Both the position numbers and the translations under genes were made by a program. This document shows, piece after piece, positions 1-10,718 of a stretch of DNA of 64,000 nt (position 1 is its first letter; every line of letters starts with the position of its first letter). Origin of the DNA: Leptolyngbya sp. FACHB-321 (GTDB taxonomy: Bacteria > Cyanobacteriota > Cyanobacteriia > Leptolyngbyales > Leptolyngbyaceae); contig NZ_JACJPI010000064.1 in assembly GCF_014695975.1 (NCBI RefSeq), positions 124,001 through 188,000 on the forward strand, given 5' to 3'. The notes below the pieces were generated by a model. It was not told where the DNA came from and searched no databases. It worked only from the letters and a program-made list of their open reading frames with translations.

Positions 1-2
1 GT

Positions 3-170
3 GAGGCTCTACTCTTTGTTAATGATAAATATATCAAGACTTTAGATGTTTCATCATTGACCGCTAATGGTGATGTTGGAGTTGCGGCTAATTTTAATGT
101 TGAGGGTATACAGGGTAAATCAACTCGTTATCTTGATCTAGTAGTTTACTCACTCAATGCTGTTGAATAG
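3..170 (+). CDS. C-terminal end of an unidentified protein (partial)
   Basis: The window opens inside a reading frame that is open from base 3 to a TAG stop at 168-170, about 55 residues. The peptide is rich in Val, Asn and small residues with alternating hydrophobic positions, as in a beta-sandwich domain, but I do not recognise the family. The 5' part lies outside the window. It ends about 180 bases before the next start. Confidence 0.45.
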   Translation, partial: EALLFVNDKYIKTLDVSSLTANGDVGVAANFNVEGIQGKSTRYLDLVVYSLNAVE

Positions 171-353
171 CAATTTCAAATTCCTAGTGAGTGGCACAAC
201 ATAACAAACCCAATGTATTCGACCGCCGAAAAGTTGTCTGTAAGCGTTCAGGGTTGTCTGCGGCAGGTAATTAGGAACGTTAGACCCTGCTTCCAATTAC
301 ACATTTTTCTTTCAGTCATATACTTTCCGTTCCCGAAAAAGAGGAGGCTAATT

Positions 354-1088
354 ATGACTACAGCTAAAAAGGTTCTTACCATTGCTGCGTCCCAGTTAGG
401 AATATCCGAGAGTCCAGTCGGTACGAACCGTGTTAAGTACAACGAATGGTATGGGATCAACGGTATTCCCTGGTGTGCGACCTTTGTCAGTTGGGTGCTT
501 GATAAAGCTGGATTAACCGAGCTTCGAGGGGTGCAAAACGAACGCGGTGCTGCCTATTGCCCCTATATTGAGAAGTATTATCGCCAGCAAGGGCGATGGC
601 AAAGTATGCCACAGGTTGGTGCAATCGTTTTGTTTGATTGGGATGGTGATGGGACATCCGATCACATTGGTTTTGTGGAACGCGTGATAAACCAAAGTGA
701 AGTAATTACTATCGAAGGCAATACCTCGGCTAGCAACAATAGCAATGGTGGGCAAGTTCAACTCCGATCACGCTATTCATATCAGATTCGCGGCTACGGA
801 ATACCTCTCTATCAAGGTGAGAATGGTCCATTGGATCTGAATGAGCTGTCTTATGAGGAACTTGGGGAGCCTCAACTTTATCTCACCTCACCGCTGATTA
901 ATGGAGTGATTGTCAAGCACGTTCAACAACGCTTGCTTCAGTTGGGTTATTCAGTTGGAGTAGATGGTCCCGACGGTTGGTATGGAAGTGATACTGAAGC
1001 CGCAGTGAAGCTTTTCCAAGAAGCGAAAGGGCTGGAAGCGGACGGTTGGGTTGGTCGGGATACATGGACGGCTCTCTTTAAGGTTTAG
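354..1088 (+). CDS. CHAP amidase/endopeptidase with C-terminal peptidoglycan-binding domain
   Basis: Likely cell-wall hydrolase of 244 residues. Residues 1-150 form a CHAP (NlpC/P60-like) domain with the catalytic Cys in PWCATFVSW (about C41) and His in SDHIGFV (about H104). Residues 185-243 are a PG_binding_1 domain (VQQRLLQLGY, DGWVGRDTWTALF). I start at the ATG at 354 because GAGGAGG sits 7 bases upstream; the frame stays open to 213 but the extra residues look non-native. No signal peptide is visible from this start, so export would need another route or the longer start. It could equally be a phage-derived endolysin: CHAP plus PG-binding is a common endolysin layout. Confidence 0.85.
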   Translation: MTTAKKVLTIAASQLGISESPVGTNRVKYNEWYGINGIPWCATFVSWVLDKAGLTELRGVQNERGAAYCPYIEKYYRQQGRWQSMPQVGAIVLFDWDGDGTSDHIGFVERVINQSEVITIEGNTSASNNSNGGQVQLRSRYSYQIRGYGIPLYQGENGPLDLNELSYEELGEPQLYLTSPLINGVIVKHVQQRLLQLGYSVGVDGPDGWYGSDTEAAVKLFQEAKGLEADGWVGRDTWTALFKV

Positions 1089-1446
1089 CCTATTACGACA
1101 TTGGAAGGGTGAAACCCACTAGTGAGGTTGCCAAAATCATCTGCCGCCGCTACATAATGCCGTTAGCCGGCCTTGGTCGAGCGCTCGAGCACTAAGTTGC
1201 CGTTAGTGTTTCAGCTCTACTGGATATCTAAGTTTTGGCTTGTTTTGTTCTAAACTTTGCTCGTATCATAGGTTTGAGCTATGAAGTTCGAGTGGGATGA
1301 GTGACAGATCGCGCTTAGAGCTTTACTCCTTCTGTACCATCACACTAATGTATGCCTTTGAAGCCAGGCGATCGCAGCAATAGTAAACCTTGCCAGGTTC
1401 TTAGCCATCAGCTTTCTGATCATCCTTAACTACTAATGGCTTGCTG
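1089..1446. other. Intergenic stretch without a supported gene
   Basis: About 360 bases between a gene on the plus strand and one on the minus strand (convergent). I see no convincing ORF, RNA or strong terminator hairpin here, only a HIP1-type GCGATCGC core near 1370. Confidence 0.5.
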
Positions 1447-2016
1447 CTAGAAGGTGCTAGAAAATAATTGTTTGCCCCACCGTCCCAGCGCTAAGCCCAC
1501 TAGGGAGACACTGCTGAGAATAAGAAAGGTGTTGGGCTTCCCAAACAGTTTGATTAGGTCATTTCTTGCACCCGCGATCGCTTCAGGTAAGGTCATTGCC
1601 AAAATGCCCGCGATCGCACCCATGCCTGCGCTACCTAAGATGCTGGACAGGCTCATTGTCTTTGCCCATAGGAACGCGGCTGCTACGCTGATGATGCTTG
1701 CGATCGCCAGGCTGGCAAACCCCGGCACCGTCCAAGCCAAAAAAACAACCATCGCAAATGCAGTTGCCAATTGCCCTTCTGGAATGCCAAACACGCTACC
1801 CACAAAGGCATTGGCAAGTCCTCCAGCTAAACCACTGCTAAGTGTCCACGTGATCACTGGAGGCAGCATCAAGAGCTTTGCCAAAGTGAGGGCAAAGGCA
1901 AACGGCAGCACGATCGCTTGTGCCCAAGACGGCGTGTAAGCGAGTAAAAAGCCAACTAGCAGATACCACAGAAAATTGAGCGCCAGCCAGCTAAACGGAA
2001 TCATAGTCGTTTTCAT
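1447..2016 (-). CDS. Polytopic membrane protein of unknown function
   Basis: A 189-residue, strongly hydrophobic protein starting MKTTMIPFSW. About five or six membrane segments are visible (for example WLALNFLWYLLVGFLLAYT and LATAFAMVVFLAWTVPGFASL), with Gly/Ala-rich helices between and a basic tail (LGRWGKQLF). I start at 2016 because the frame can be extended to 2142 but that would overlap the end of the WD40 gene and add a hydrophilic sequence that is its shadow. Family not recognised; a small permease or membrane sensor are possibilities. Confidence 0.6.
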   Translation of the reverse strand: MKTTMIPFSWLALNFLWYLLVGFLLAYTPSWAQAIVLPFAFALTLAKLLMLPPVITWTLSSGLAGGLANAFVGSVFGIPEGQLATAFAMVVFLAWTVPGFASLAIASIISVAAAFLWAKTMSLSSILGSAGMGAIAGILAMTLPEAIAGARNDLIKLFGKPNTFLILSSVSLVGLALGRWGKQLFSSTF

Positions 2017-2053
2017 GGTGTAGTCTTTAGCGCCCTGCGATCGTAGCAACTGC

Positions 2054-5000
2054 TTAACGCTCACAAAGATCCCGGTTTTTCGCCTGCCGATGGCTAGCAC
2101 GGTATTCTTGTAGCCAGTTGCAGCCTTGAGTGAGCAGTTCATCTAGATTAGCGAGGTGCCATTGCTGAATTTTGCCCGTTTCACCAACGGTAAAAAGTGC
2201 CTTACCATCTCGGCTAAACTCCACACCGCGCAGTTGCGTTTGACGGGTATCAAATTGTGCCAGTTGTCTACCAGACAGATCCCAGAGGCGGGCAGTGCCA
2301 TCTTCACCAGCGGTAGCAAGTTGATTACCGTCGGGGCTGAAGCTAATACTAGCAACACTGCCCCAGTGACCATTTAGTTGTGCTAATGGCTTGCCAGAAC
2401 GATCCCAAAGGCGAGCAGTACCATCTTCGCCAGCCGTAGCAACCTTTGTACCATCAGGGCTAAAGCTCACGTGCAGAATCCAACTGGAGTGCCCTTTAAG
2501 TTGGGCGATCGACTGTCCAGATAGATTCCAGAGGCGAGCAGTACCATCTTCGCCAGCAGTGGCGATCGTCTTACCGTCAGGGCTAAAGCTGGTGCTAACC
2601 AGCCAGCGATGCCGTCCACGCAGGTAGGCTATTTGCCGTCCCGACACATCCCACAGTTTAGCGGTGCCAGCAGAGCCATCCACGCCCACTGTCATTACAT
2701 GCTTGCCGTTGGGGCTAACGTCAACGCTCAAAAGCCTGCCCTGGTTGCTTTGCCATGTAGCAACCGCTTTACCAGATGCATCCCAAATTTGCACAGTGCC
2801 ATCATCCGCTGCGGTGACCAGTTGCTGGGCATTGGGGCTGAAGCTGATGCTTTTGAGCGTGTGCTTGGGACTCTGAAACTGCGCTAACCGTTCTCCAGCG
2901 ACATCCCAGATCTGGATAGAGCCATTTTCACCCGCGATCGCCACCTGCGAGCGGTCGGCACTAAAGCCTGCACTGCTGGGCACTGGCAGTCCACCAAAGG
3001 CTTTAGTTTCTCTCGCTTGCTGCCTTGACCAGTCCCAAAACCGAACGGAACCATCATCGCCAGCGGTCACTAGCATCTGTCCATTAGGGCTAAAATTCAC
3101 GCTGTTTACAGGTCCCCGATGTCGCCTGAGTACGGTAAGGGGCTGTCCCGTTAGTGTCCAAAGTCGAGTTGTACCATCTGCACCAGCCGTTGCAACATGC
3201 TGTCCATCAGGGCTGAAACTAACTTCTAACGCCCTGCCTTGATTAGTCTTCCACTGGCTTTTGCCCTGAATGCGGCTAGGATCAGACAAGTCCCAAAGCT
3301 GCACAGCATCATCTGAGCCTGCGGTTGCGAGATACTGACCCTCTGGGCTAAAGCTAAGGCTTAAAACTCTCCCTTTGTGCCCACCTAACTGCGCCAATTG
3401 TTTCCCCTGAAAGTCCCATAATCTCGTTGTGCTGTCCATGCCAGCGGTTGCCAGGTAAGGACCTTTGGGGCTGAAGCTGATGTCAAAAACCCAGCCAGCA
3501 TGACCCTTGAGTTGAGCCAGCGGCTTCCCGGCAATACTCCAGAGCTGAACGATGTTGTCTTCACCAGTGGTGGCAAGCACATTGCTATCGGGGCTAAAGC
3601 TTACGCCTAACACACGCCCGCGATGCCCCTTAAACTGTCGCAAGTAGTTGCCAGACAAATCCCAGAGGCGAGCCGTACCATCTTCGCTAGCAGTGGCGAT
3701 CGCCCGACCATTCGGGCTAAAGGCAAGGCTAAGAATGCGTCCGCTGTGCCCTTTGAATTGAGCCAACTGCTTGCCCTTCAGATCCCACAGACTAGCAGTG
3801 CCATCTTCACCTGCAGCGACAATCAGCGCGCCATCAGGGCTAAAGCTGACATCGGCAAGCCAACCCTGACCAAAGTCGATCTGGTTGCGTTCGTGAATGC
3901 CGCTCAAAATCGTTTGCAGGGCAAGCAGCGGGCTAGTAACGGGGTAGCTCTGCGAGGAGTGCTTGCTGCTGGCGATCGCCTTGCTGGCAGAGGTTTGGTT
4001 GGCGATCGTAGCCAGTTCTCGCCCCGTCTGCATTGCCGCTACAAGCGCCTCGATTTCGCCCATCTGGTTGGCTTGAAACCGTTGCAGGATATCTAGCGCT
4101 GTCGTTTCCAGACTCTTAATGTTAAGGCTAATGGTGGTTGCAGTCAAACGGGTTTGGGCACTGAGCGCCTGTTGCTGCGCCTGCTGCCGGATTTGTTCTG
4201 CACTCAGAGCTTTTGCCTCGGCAGTTTGAGCGTCATTCTGGGCAAAGGCAACCCGTTTGCGTGCCTCTAAAAGGTTGTTCTGCAACACTGCCAAGTCTGC
4301 CCGGGTAGCAATCATAGTCTGCCGGGTCTGCTGCTGCGACTGTTCTGCACTTTTGGCTTTAGCTTCGGCAGATCGCATGTTGTACGTAGTGACTTGCAGC
4401 TTTTTCTCTGCCTGCCGAAGCTCGGTCTGGGTTGCCAGCATTTTTTGGTTTGCTTTGGATGCCAGAAAGCCGGACGCGATCGCTAGTGTTAAAGTCCCAG
4501 CCAGAACAACAAAGCCTTTATGGATGGTTCGTCTAGCTTGCTTTTGGGCATCTGCCAGCAACCGTGTGACTTCCTTCTCTGCCTCCAGCGCAATTTGTTT
4601 ATCTAACGCCTGACTGGCAACCAAAAACTGGTAATCATCGTCGCTTAAGCTCTTGTCTACAGCCCACCGTTGCGCCTGTAGCAGCAATGGTCCGCGCAGC
4701 AGATGAGCTGCATCCTGACAGTTGGAACCCATCCAGGCATCCAGGGCATCCGCATAAGGGCGATGGCTAGAGAGGATTGCAGTGACCCAATCCTGGTTGA
4801 AAACAGAGGCATAGATACGGTTACAAAGGCTGAGGCTACCGTGCTGTTCGGTGACAATACCAGACAGCTTGAGTTCCATGCGTTCAACACTGTCGTCGGC
4901 TGACAGTGTTTGACGCTGCAAGATTTTTTGGTAGCAGCCTAGAATACGGTTGGTGCGCTGTGGATTTCGCAGCAGGCGATCGCGGATAGTCTTCAGGTGC

Positions 5001-5878
5001 GGTGGTTCGTCCTGCGATTCCCAGTTGTGAATGATATGGGTCTGCACCAGTTGCTCTAGCCACCGTGCCTCTTGCCCAGCACCAACGGCAGCCGGAGCAG
5101 CATGAATGAGCTTGCAGAGCTTTTGGGTCAAAAACGGTTGCCCACCCGTCCATGCCAGCACTGCTTGCAGCATGGCTTGAGGATTGTTGGCAGTTGACCG
5201 CAAGCCTTCGAGCAAGGGCTGTGCTTCGTCAAGCTGAAAGCCACTAAGGGGAATAGCTTTGCCGATGTTGAAGGGGGTACGGCTTTTGTCTTGAATCAGG
5301 TCTGAAGGAGTCGCTACACCCAGCAGGGCAAACGTTAGGCGCTGGTAGTCGGGACGATCGGCACGCTTGTTGTAGCAAGTGCGAATCAGCGCGAAGAAAT
5401 CGTCAATCAAAAAGTCGAGGCTGAGTACGCTGTCAATTTCGTCAATAAAAATGGCGATCGCTCGATCACTGTCTGCCAGCACCACATCTTCTAAAAACGT
5501 GCCCAAGCGCTGCACAGGCGGCAGAAAGCTGTGTTCTCGCCACCACAGCCGTAAATCAACAGGATGAACCAGATCCAGGCTGCTTTCCAGCGAGTAGGCA
5601 ACCCCAGCGTACCATTGCTCTGGGCTGACGTTTCGGTTGCCAATGCCAGACACATCGATCGCGGCACAGACAACACCTTCAGCTTGCAGTCGCCGCATCG
5701 TTTGCACACGCAGGCTGGATTTGCCTAGCTGCCGGGAATTAAGCACATAGCAAAATTCGCCTGCTTTTAAGCCTTCATACAGGTCACGATCGGCTTGGCG
5801 GGTGACATAGCTGGGCGCATCGAGCGGTAAACTGCCACCAACCTGATATTCATAGCTCAACTCTGCTGTTGCAACCAT
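2054..5878 (-). CDS. STAND-type AAA ATPase with coiled coil and 14 WD40 repeats
   Basis: A 1274-residue signalling ATPase. Residues 1-350 form the cyanobacterial AAA-like (AAA_35) domain, with the P-loop variant NSRQLGKSS (about 47-55) and Walker B FIDEIDSV. One hydrophobic helix ([19 protein letters not shown], about 455-475) could anchor it in a membrane. Ala/Gln-rich coiled coil runs from about 478 to 600. The rest carries 14 WD40 units ending LWD/IWD/FWD, enough for two seven-bladed propellers. In the family, propellers sense a ligand and the ATPase acts as an oligomerising switch; the partner is unknown here. Near-identical units ([12 protein letters not shown]) point to recent repeat homogenisation. 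Confidence 0.9.
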   Translation of the reverse strand: MVATAELSYEYQVGGSLPLDAPSYVTRQADRDLYEGLKAGEFCYVLNSRQLGKSSLRVQTMRRLQAEGVVCAAIDVSGIGNRNVSPEQWYAGVAYSLESSLDLVHPVDLRLWWREHSFLPPVQRLGTFLEDVVLADSDRAIAIFIDEIDSVLSLDFLIDDFFALIRTCYNKRADRPDYQRLTFALLGVATPSDLIQDKSRTPFNIGKAIPLSGFQLDEAQPLLEGLRSTANNPQAMLQAVLAWTGGQPFLTQKLCKLIHAAPAAVGAGQEARWLEQLVQTHIIHNWESQDEPPHLKTIRDRLLRNPQRTNRILGCYQKILQRQTLSADDSVERMELKLSGIVTEQHGSLSLCNRIYASVFNQDWVTAILSSHRPYADALDAWMGSNCQDAAHLLRGPLLLQAQRWAVDKSLSDDDYQFLVASQALDKQIALEAEKEVTRLLADAQKQARRTIHKGFVVLAGTLTLAIASGFLASKANQKMLATQTELRQAEKKLQVTTYNMRSAEAKAKSAEQSQQQTRQTMIATRADLAVLQNNLLEARKRVAFAQNDAQTAEAKALSAEQIRQQAQQQALSAQTRLTATTISLNIKSLETTALDILQRFQANQMGEIEALVAAMQTGRELATIANQTSASKAIASSKHSSQSYPVTSPLLALQTILSGIHERNQIDFGQGWLADVSFSPDGALIVAAGEDGTASLWDLKGKQLAQFKGHSGRILSLAFSPNGRAIATASEDGTARLWDLSGNYLRQFKGHRGRVLGVSFSPDSNVLATTGEDNIVQLWSIAGKPLAQLKGHAGWVFDISFSPKGPYLATAGMDSTTRLWDFQGKQLAQLGGHKGRVLSLSFSPEGQYLATAGSDDAVQLWDLSDPSRIQGKSQWKTNQGRALEVSFSPDGQHVATAGADGTTRLWTLTGQPLTVLRRHRGPVNSVNFSPNGQMLVTAGDDGSVRFWDWSRQQARETKAFGGLPVPSSAGFSADRSQVAIAGENGSIQIWDVAGERLAQFQSPKHTLKSISFSPNAQQLVTAADDGTVQIWDASGKAVATWQSNQGRLLSVDVSPNGKHVMTVGVDGSAGTAKLWDVSGRQIAYLRGRHRWLVSTSFSPDGKTIATAGEDGTARLWNLSGQSIAQLKGHSSWILHVSFSPDGTKVATAGEDGTARLWDRSGKPLAQLNGHWGSVASISFSPDGNQLATAGEDGTARLWDLSGRQLAQFDTRQTQLRGVEFSRDGKALFTVGETGKIQQWHLANLDELLTQGCNWLQEYRASHRQAKNRDLCER

Positions 5879-5960
5879 TACCGCATCTCGATCGTGATAC
5901 CCTCACCCTGCTTTTACAGCCGCCTCCACCCTTCACTCTTTCACTTCTTCACCCACGTAC

Positions 5961-7796
5961 CTAGTTCTTCAACGTCAGCGAGTTTTGGAGCACTTCTACC
6001 GTACCATCTGGACTAAGTGTAAGCGTGACTTCAAATCTTGGCACTGTGCGTTTTGCAGTCGGCTCGGCTGCTGGCATTAGATTAAGGTCAGTTAAATATG
6101 TAGCGGCGACTTGCCCGAGCGGCACCACTTGCTGAATCGCACCCTTCGTATCTAACAACAGTCGATAGTGCAACTGAGAAGCTAGCTGCGGCTGTGGTTG
6201 CCAGCGCTTTTGCACTTGCTTTTTAATTGCTGCCAGTCGGCGTGATCGTGCCGATGCCTGGTTCATGTCGTCGATCGCGTCCTCCGACAATTTTTCTTCT
6301 GGCTCACTCAATAGTAAGAATGGCTTCATTGAGGCAGCGGCACTGGCTTGAGCCGAACCTGCCTGGGTGGAGCTTGCTTGTATCAAATTTGCCTGAGTCG
6401 AACGTGCCTGATTCAAGCTGGTTGGTACAGGACTTGCCTGACTTGTCGTCGTTTGAGTTGGATACTGCGGTAGGGCTTTGGGCAAGACGATGCTGTTAGT
6501 TTGATCGCCAGTGGCTGGAAAGACCACGATCGGCGTGGAAGAGTTATTGTCGTTCGGCTTCAATGGCATAGGGCACGCAACCCCACAATCAGGGGTAAGG
6601 CTGCTGGGAAGGGGTGCAGGCAGAGGCGGCAACGCCACATTAGGCGGCGCAGAGGGCGTAGAGACGGCGGGAGCATTAGATACAGAGGGCAAAGCAACCA
6701 AAGGTACTGATGCAGGGGAGGGACGGTCAGGCGTAAATAACGTACCATTTTGTGGCACTGGACTCACAGTAGGAGGCAACGCCCGATCGGGGGGAGCAAG
6801 CGAACGTACGCGATCAGCAGGCGACGGACCTGGAGTAGCAGGTACTGGCGGAAACGCATTAGTCAGCACGTTGCCACGTAGCAGCGTTCCACCAGGAGCA
6901 GCAATTGCCTCTCGTACTGCCACATTTCTGGGCGAAATTTGCACACCTGATCCTGTCAACACAACTTGCCCTGATGGATTAACGGTGAGACCAGTCGCGT
7001 TGGTGGCACTCCCGCCTGTAAGCAATTGAGGCAAGGAAAGCACCGACAGCGTCCAAGCTTCGGCGCGCTCAGTCGGCGTTGGGCGCTGCACGTCTAAACT
7101 CAGCATGGCTCCGGGCTGGCTGAGGCGCACCACACTTTGCCCCGGCACTGCTGCCACAATAATCTGTCCCTGTGGAGCAAACAAGCTGCCAGTACTGACA
7201 ACGGTGCCCCCAAGTAAGGTCAACTGTTGCCCTACGCCGACTGCCAGCCTGCCAGCATTGATAATGGAACCCGGCTGCGCCACGGCAAAAGCATAGCTGC
7301 TGGGATTACCGCCTAACGCTTCGTAATTATTGCTACCAGAGGCGTTAAACCAGTTAGCACCGAAACCAATGCCAGTCGCTGTTGTCGCAGCAAAGGAGCC
7401 AGCAACGTTCAGGGAGGCATTTGTACCAAACACAATCCCGGCTGGATTCATCAAAAAGAGATTGGCACTGCTGCCACTAACCTGAATTAATCCATCCAGA
7501 TGCGAGGCATCGCCCCCAGTCACCCGCACCAGAATGTTGCGATTAGCGGGATTGGCAAGAAAGTTTGCCACCTGAGCCTGGGTTAAACCGAACTGAGACA
7601 GGCTGTGAAACAAGTTTGTGCCATCTCCCGAAAGAGTGCCGCCACTAATATCAAAGCGGTTGTCAACGGGAGTCACGATCGTGCCTGCATCACCTGGATT
7701 CGGCACAATCTGCGCGTGCAGAGGCTCAGCGCCGATCGCGCTACCAACAGCAACCGCTGCCAGCAATGTTGTAATTTTTCTAGCGATTGGTCTCAT
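5961..7796 (-). CDS. Secreted FhaB-type protein with two-partner-secretion (TPS) domain
   Basis: 611 residues. A signal peptide (about 1-28, ending AEPLHAQ) is followed by the filamentous haemagglutinin N-terminal/TPS domain at about 30-200, with the hallmark motifs NIL (NPANRNILVRVTGG) and NPAGIVFG (residues about 117-124). Family members are exported through an Omp85-like TpsB pore; none is present in the window. The protein lacks the long repetitive exoprotein body: after the TPS domain come Pro-rich and Ser/Gln/Ala-rich segments and a short C-terminal domain (FEVTLTLSPDGTVEV). It lies 82 bases upstream of, and on the same strand as, the WD40 STAND gene. Confidence 0.8.
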   Translation of the reverse strand: MRPIARKITTLLAAVAVGSAIGAEPLHAQIVPNPGDAGTIVTPVDNRFDISGGTLSGDGTNLFHSLSQFGLTQAQVANFLANPANRNILVRVTGGDASHLDGLIQVSGSSANLFLMNPAGIVFGTNASLNVAGSFAATTATGIGFGANWFNASGSNNYEALGGNPSSYAFAVAQPGSIINAGRLAVGVGQQLTLLGGTVVSTGSLFAPQGQIIVAAVPGQSVVRLSQPGAMLSLDVQRPTPTERAEAWTLSVLSLPQLLTGGSATNATGLTVNPSGQVVLTGSGVQISPRNVAVREAIAAPGGTLLRGNVLTNAFPPVPATPGPSPADRVRSLAPPDRALPPTVSPVPQNGTLFTPDRPSPASVPLVALPSVSNAPAVSTPSAPPNVALPPLPAPLPSSLTPDCGVACPMPLKPNDNNSSTPIVVFPATGDQTNSIVLPKALPQYPTQTTTSQASPVPTSLNQARSTQANLIQASSTQAGSAQASAAASMKPFLLLSEPEEKLSEDAIDDMNQASARSRRLAAIKKQVQKRWQPQPQLASQLHYRLLLDTKGAIQQVVPLGQVAATYLTDLNLMPAAEPTAKRTVPRFEVTLTLSPDGTVEVLQNSLTLKN

Positions 7797-8220
7797 GATC
7801 TCATCTCGTAGAACTTACATCCCGTAGAACTTAGAAGCAGTACTGTCTAAACGTCGATCGCCTCTAGCCAACCTTGATGTAGATGCTCTTGCCCTAGACT
7901 ACCAACGCTAGCGTATGGACTGGCAGTGCCTCAAGCCAGGTTCACACAAACTTCAAGCATTTTGTGCTGATTTATACTGAGCTAGCCTGTTGAACAGCTA
8001 TTAAAACGGCTCAATGAGCGGCAAGCCTTAGCCGCGATCGACCCACTGCTGTATCTTTCACTCAACCCCTTACTAAACCTCTACAGAGCTTAGGCAACAA
8101 ATAACTATTGCCATCACCACTTGGCTTTATGCCATCTTCACCTAACGGTTTAGGAAAGAAAACTAACGGTATCCCTAATGTTCGGCACCTTGTATGAGCA
8201 GGCGTTAGGAGTGGCGAACG
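7797..8220. other. Intergenic stretch without a supported gene
   Basis: About 420 bases between two minus-strand genes. It must hold the promoter of the TPS-domain gene; I cannot single out a clear sigma-70 box or terminator. HIP1 cores occur near 7855 and 8035. Confidence 0.45.
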
Positions 8221-10209
8221 TTAGGCAGCTAGCAGGCGATCGCGAAAATATTGACGATACAGCTCGTAGCGCAGAGTCACGTTATTTCCATTGAGGTGTA
8301 CCAGTCCCATGCTATGGAGCTTAAACGCCTGAGATGCTTCCAGACGGACTGGCTCTATAGTGGCAACCGCTTTTGCCAAAGCAGCGGCTAAAGCCGGGTA
8401 CTGCTCCAGGTTCCACAGGTGTCGCCGCAGGTGGTCGCTGTAGGGTCCAGCTTCGGTCGGCGCAGTGTGGAGCAACTGCTCTAGCGTCATATCCTGCTTA
8501 GCAATGTGGTAGAGAGCAACCCGCACTAGATAGGGATGCCCGCCTACTAAAGTCATCAACTGTTGAATGTGCGACGATCGCCAAGATAACCCGTGGCGTG
8601 TTGCTAGATCATGCACGTGCTCAGGGCTAAACTCTGGCAGTTCGATCGGCAATCCTACGTTAAACGGCGACTGATTGCTATCTAGCGGTACGTAGACTTC
8701 AGTTGAATGGACAACGACCAGACGCAGCTTTTGCCAGACAGCACGGTTTTTTGCCTCTTCGTGCCATGCACGCAGTAAGCCAAAAAAGTCTTCGGCAATA
8801 TGGCGATGCTCAAACACGCGATCGACTTCATCTAGCCCTAGCACCAGTGGGCAATCCATTTCGCGCAACAGATATTGCTCAAAGTAGGCTTTGCAATTAA
8901 CCTTGCTGCCAAAGATGTCATCCCAGTAGTCTTTCAGCTTGTTGGGCAACTGTAGCCCTAACCCCACGCTGGCACAAAACCAACGCAGAAACTTGTCTAG
9001 ATCGGCAAAAACAGCGCGATCGGCAAGCTGAAAACTCAGCGGCAACGTCACATAGTTTTGCTGCTCTCCATGATAGAGAATGCGCGACATCAGCGAGGTT
9101 TTGCCCATTTGTCGGGGCGCTTTGATGCGAATTAAGGCTCCCGGTTTAACGATCGTTTCATAGCAGCGTGCCTCGATCGGTGATCGCTCTACATAAAAGG
9201 CTGACACCAGATTGACTTGCCCCCAGGGTAGCTCTGGCTCTGCCACAGGTAAGGGCGGTGCATCGGGGTCTTCTACTGCTGTAAAGGACGTGGGTAGTGC
9301 CTGAGTCGTCGTCTTGGCAGACAAGGGTTGCGCCTCTGCCAACAGCGTGAGCAGCGTTTGCACCAGCATGGGTGTGTCAAGGGGCGATCGCCATTCCCAC
9401 TGTTGAAACCCATGCAGATAACCGCGCAAGTTATGGTTTAACGGCAACGCCAGCGAAAAGCCAACCCGCACAGGCAACAGCATTGGCTTGTGGTTAGGAT
9501 GAGCATCATACGCTTCTCGCGCACGTCGCACTGCCTCTGTTACCATCTCGCTGGCAGCAGACTGAGGAGCTAGCAACAGCACAAAGTAATCGCACTGCTC
9601 CAGTACCGCATCCAGATGAGGCAACCAGTCGGGCGATCGATGGCTCTCCTCTAAAATCGAGACGTGGTGCCCCACCGCTTGCAGTCTGTCGTGCAACTGT
9701 TGAGCAAACCCCAGACTCCCTTCCTGGTTGCCGTGACTGATTACCACTCTGGAACGCTCACGCAAAGCAGGAGACTGCTTGGAACCACTAGGTTGTTGAG
9801 TGGCAGATTGCTGCATCCCAACTGTCTGAGTGTCAGCAGAAAGCTGCGTCCGAGCGGGCAGTGGAGGCGGGGCAACAGGGCTACCAGAACGTGCTAGTTT
9901 GTACCCCGCTTCCTCCAAGGTATGAATCACCGTTCTAGAGTTGATTTTGCCTTCTGGCAAGTCTCCGAGCGCTTCTAGATAGCGGTAGAGGCTGCATAGT
10001 GCCACCCGTACACCACCGACCCCTTTGCATAGTTCCTTGGCAATCTCTTTAGGACCCAGCCCCAACAGCAACCCACGCAGGTGCTCTTTTTCTGTTGGAG
10101 TAAGCTTTTCGCGCTTGGCAGATGCCAGATCCGCATAAAGTCGTCCCAGATCCCAAAGGGTCTCAGCGCGTGCAAAGGTCTCTCCGGTCTGGCTTGGGGC
10201 AGGTGTCAT
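8221..10209 (-). CDS. TIR-domain STAND ATPase with N-terminal winged-helix-like region
   Basis: 662 residues in three blocks. Residues 1-110 are helical with a helix-turn-helix-like segment (LTPTEKEHLRGLLLGL), as in the vWHTH region in front of many cyanobacterial AAA-like proteins. Residues about 150-300 are a TIR fold: VVISHGNQEGS, a serine-rich loop, and CDYFVLLLAPQSAASEMV with a Glu at the place expected for the NADase catalytic residue. Residues about 330-660 are the AAA-like domain with P-loop APRQMGKTSL and Walker B LGLDEVDRVF. The architecture fits an NLR-like sensor whose TIR domain is effector or signal transducer. NAD cleavage is inferred from the family, not shown. Confidence 0.8.
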   Translation of the reverse strand: MTPAPSQTGETFARAETLWDLGRLYADLASAKREKLTPTEKEHLRGLLLGLGPKEIAKELCKGVGGVRVALCSLYRYLEALGDLPEGKINSRTVIHTLEEAGYKLARSGSPVAPPPLPARTQLSADTQTVGMQQSATQQPSGSKQSPALRERSRVVISHGNQEGSLGFAQQLHDRLQAVGHHVSILEESHRSPDWLPHLDAVLEQCDYFVLLLAPQSAASEMVTEAVRRAREAYDAHPNHKPMLLPVRVGFSLALPLNHNLRGYLHGFQQWEWRSPLDTPMLVQTLLTLLAEAQPLSAKTTTQALPTSFTAVEDPDAPPLPVAEPELPWGQVNLVSAFYVERSPIEARCYETIVKPGALIRIKAPRQMGKTSLMSRILYHGEQQNYVTLPLSFQLADRAVFADLDKFLRWFCASVGLGLQLPNKLKDYWDDIFGSKVNCKAYFEQYLLREMDCPLVLGLDEVDRVFEHRHIAEDFFGLLRAWHEEAKNRAVWQKLRLVVVHSTEVYVPLDSNQSPFNVGLPIELPEFSPEHVHDLATRHGLSWRSSHIQQLMTLVGGHPYLVRVALYHIAKQDMTLEQLLHTAPTEAGPYSDHLRRHLWNLEQYPALAAALAKAVATIEPVRLEASQAFKLHSMGLVHLNGNNVTLRYELYRQYFRDRLLAA

Positions 10210-10429
10210 GAGGGCTTATGAGACTTCTAACGTAATGCCTAACGATCTGACTAATGGTTCCTAATGGTCGTTAGTTCAATGTAGCGTAGCCTTTCGCTTA
10301 TTCTTTCTATCTAGAAGAGCAATGACAACAATGCGTCCCCCCGCCATCTGCAATATCGGATGAAGCTGTTCGTCAACGCTACTTTACCCATTGCCACATG
10401 TGCAACTGTCTTCTTGGAGGTGTCTAACC

Positions 10430-10636
10430 ATGAATTCCATTCACGAAATTGTGCAGCAGGTCCTGACCACAGGTTATTTATCAGTCAGTGCTGAAGAGCA
10501 GCTACGGCGACTTTTGACCAGAGAATACGGTCGGGAAGATTTTTATGCCTTTATGAAACTGCAACAAGCAGCAATGACAGGGCGTGTCAAGCAAGAGTCT
10601 CGCGAGATGAGATGCCTGAGCGCATCGAGAGCTTAA
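10430..10636 (+). CDS. Small conserved-looking protein of unknown function
   Basis: 68 residues starting MNSIHEIVQQVL. The start is fixed by TGGAGG 9 bases upstream of the ATG at 10430. The protein is helical and charged (EEQLRRLLTREYGREDFYAFM) with no signal or membrane segment. Its place just ahead of a LuxR-type regulator suggests co-expression, but the function is unknown. Confidence 0.55.
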   Translation: MNSIHEIVQQVLTTGYLSVSAEEQLRRLLTREYGREDFYAFMKLQQAAMTGRVKQESREMRCLSASRA

Positions 10637-10718
10637 GCGCCGCTAGAAGGGACGATCGATGAGCAGCGGTGTATGAGCCATGCGATTGAACCAACCTACC
10701 CCGTTGTCTGGAGAAGCT

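Noticed and set aside
1454-1939. 161-residue plus-strand frame opposite the membrane protein
   Set aside because: The minus-strand frame has clear membrane helices and a sensible start; the plus frame is its shadow with low-complexity Ala/Pro content.
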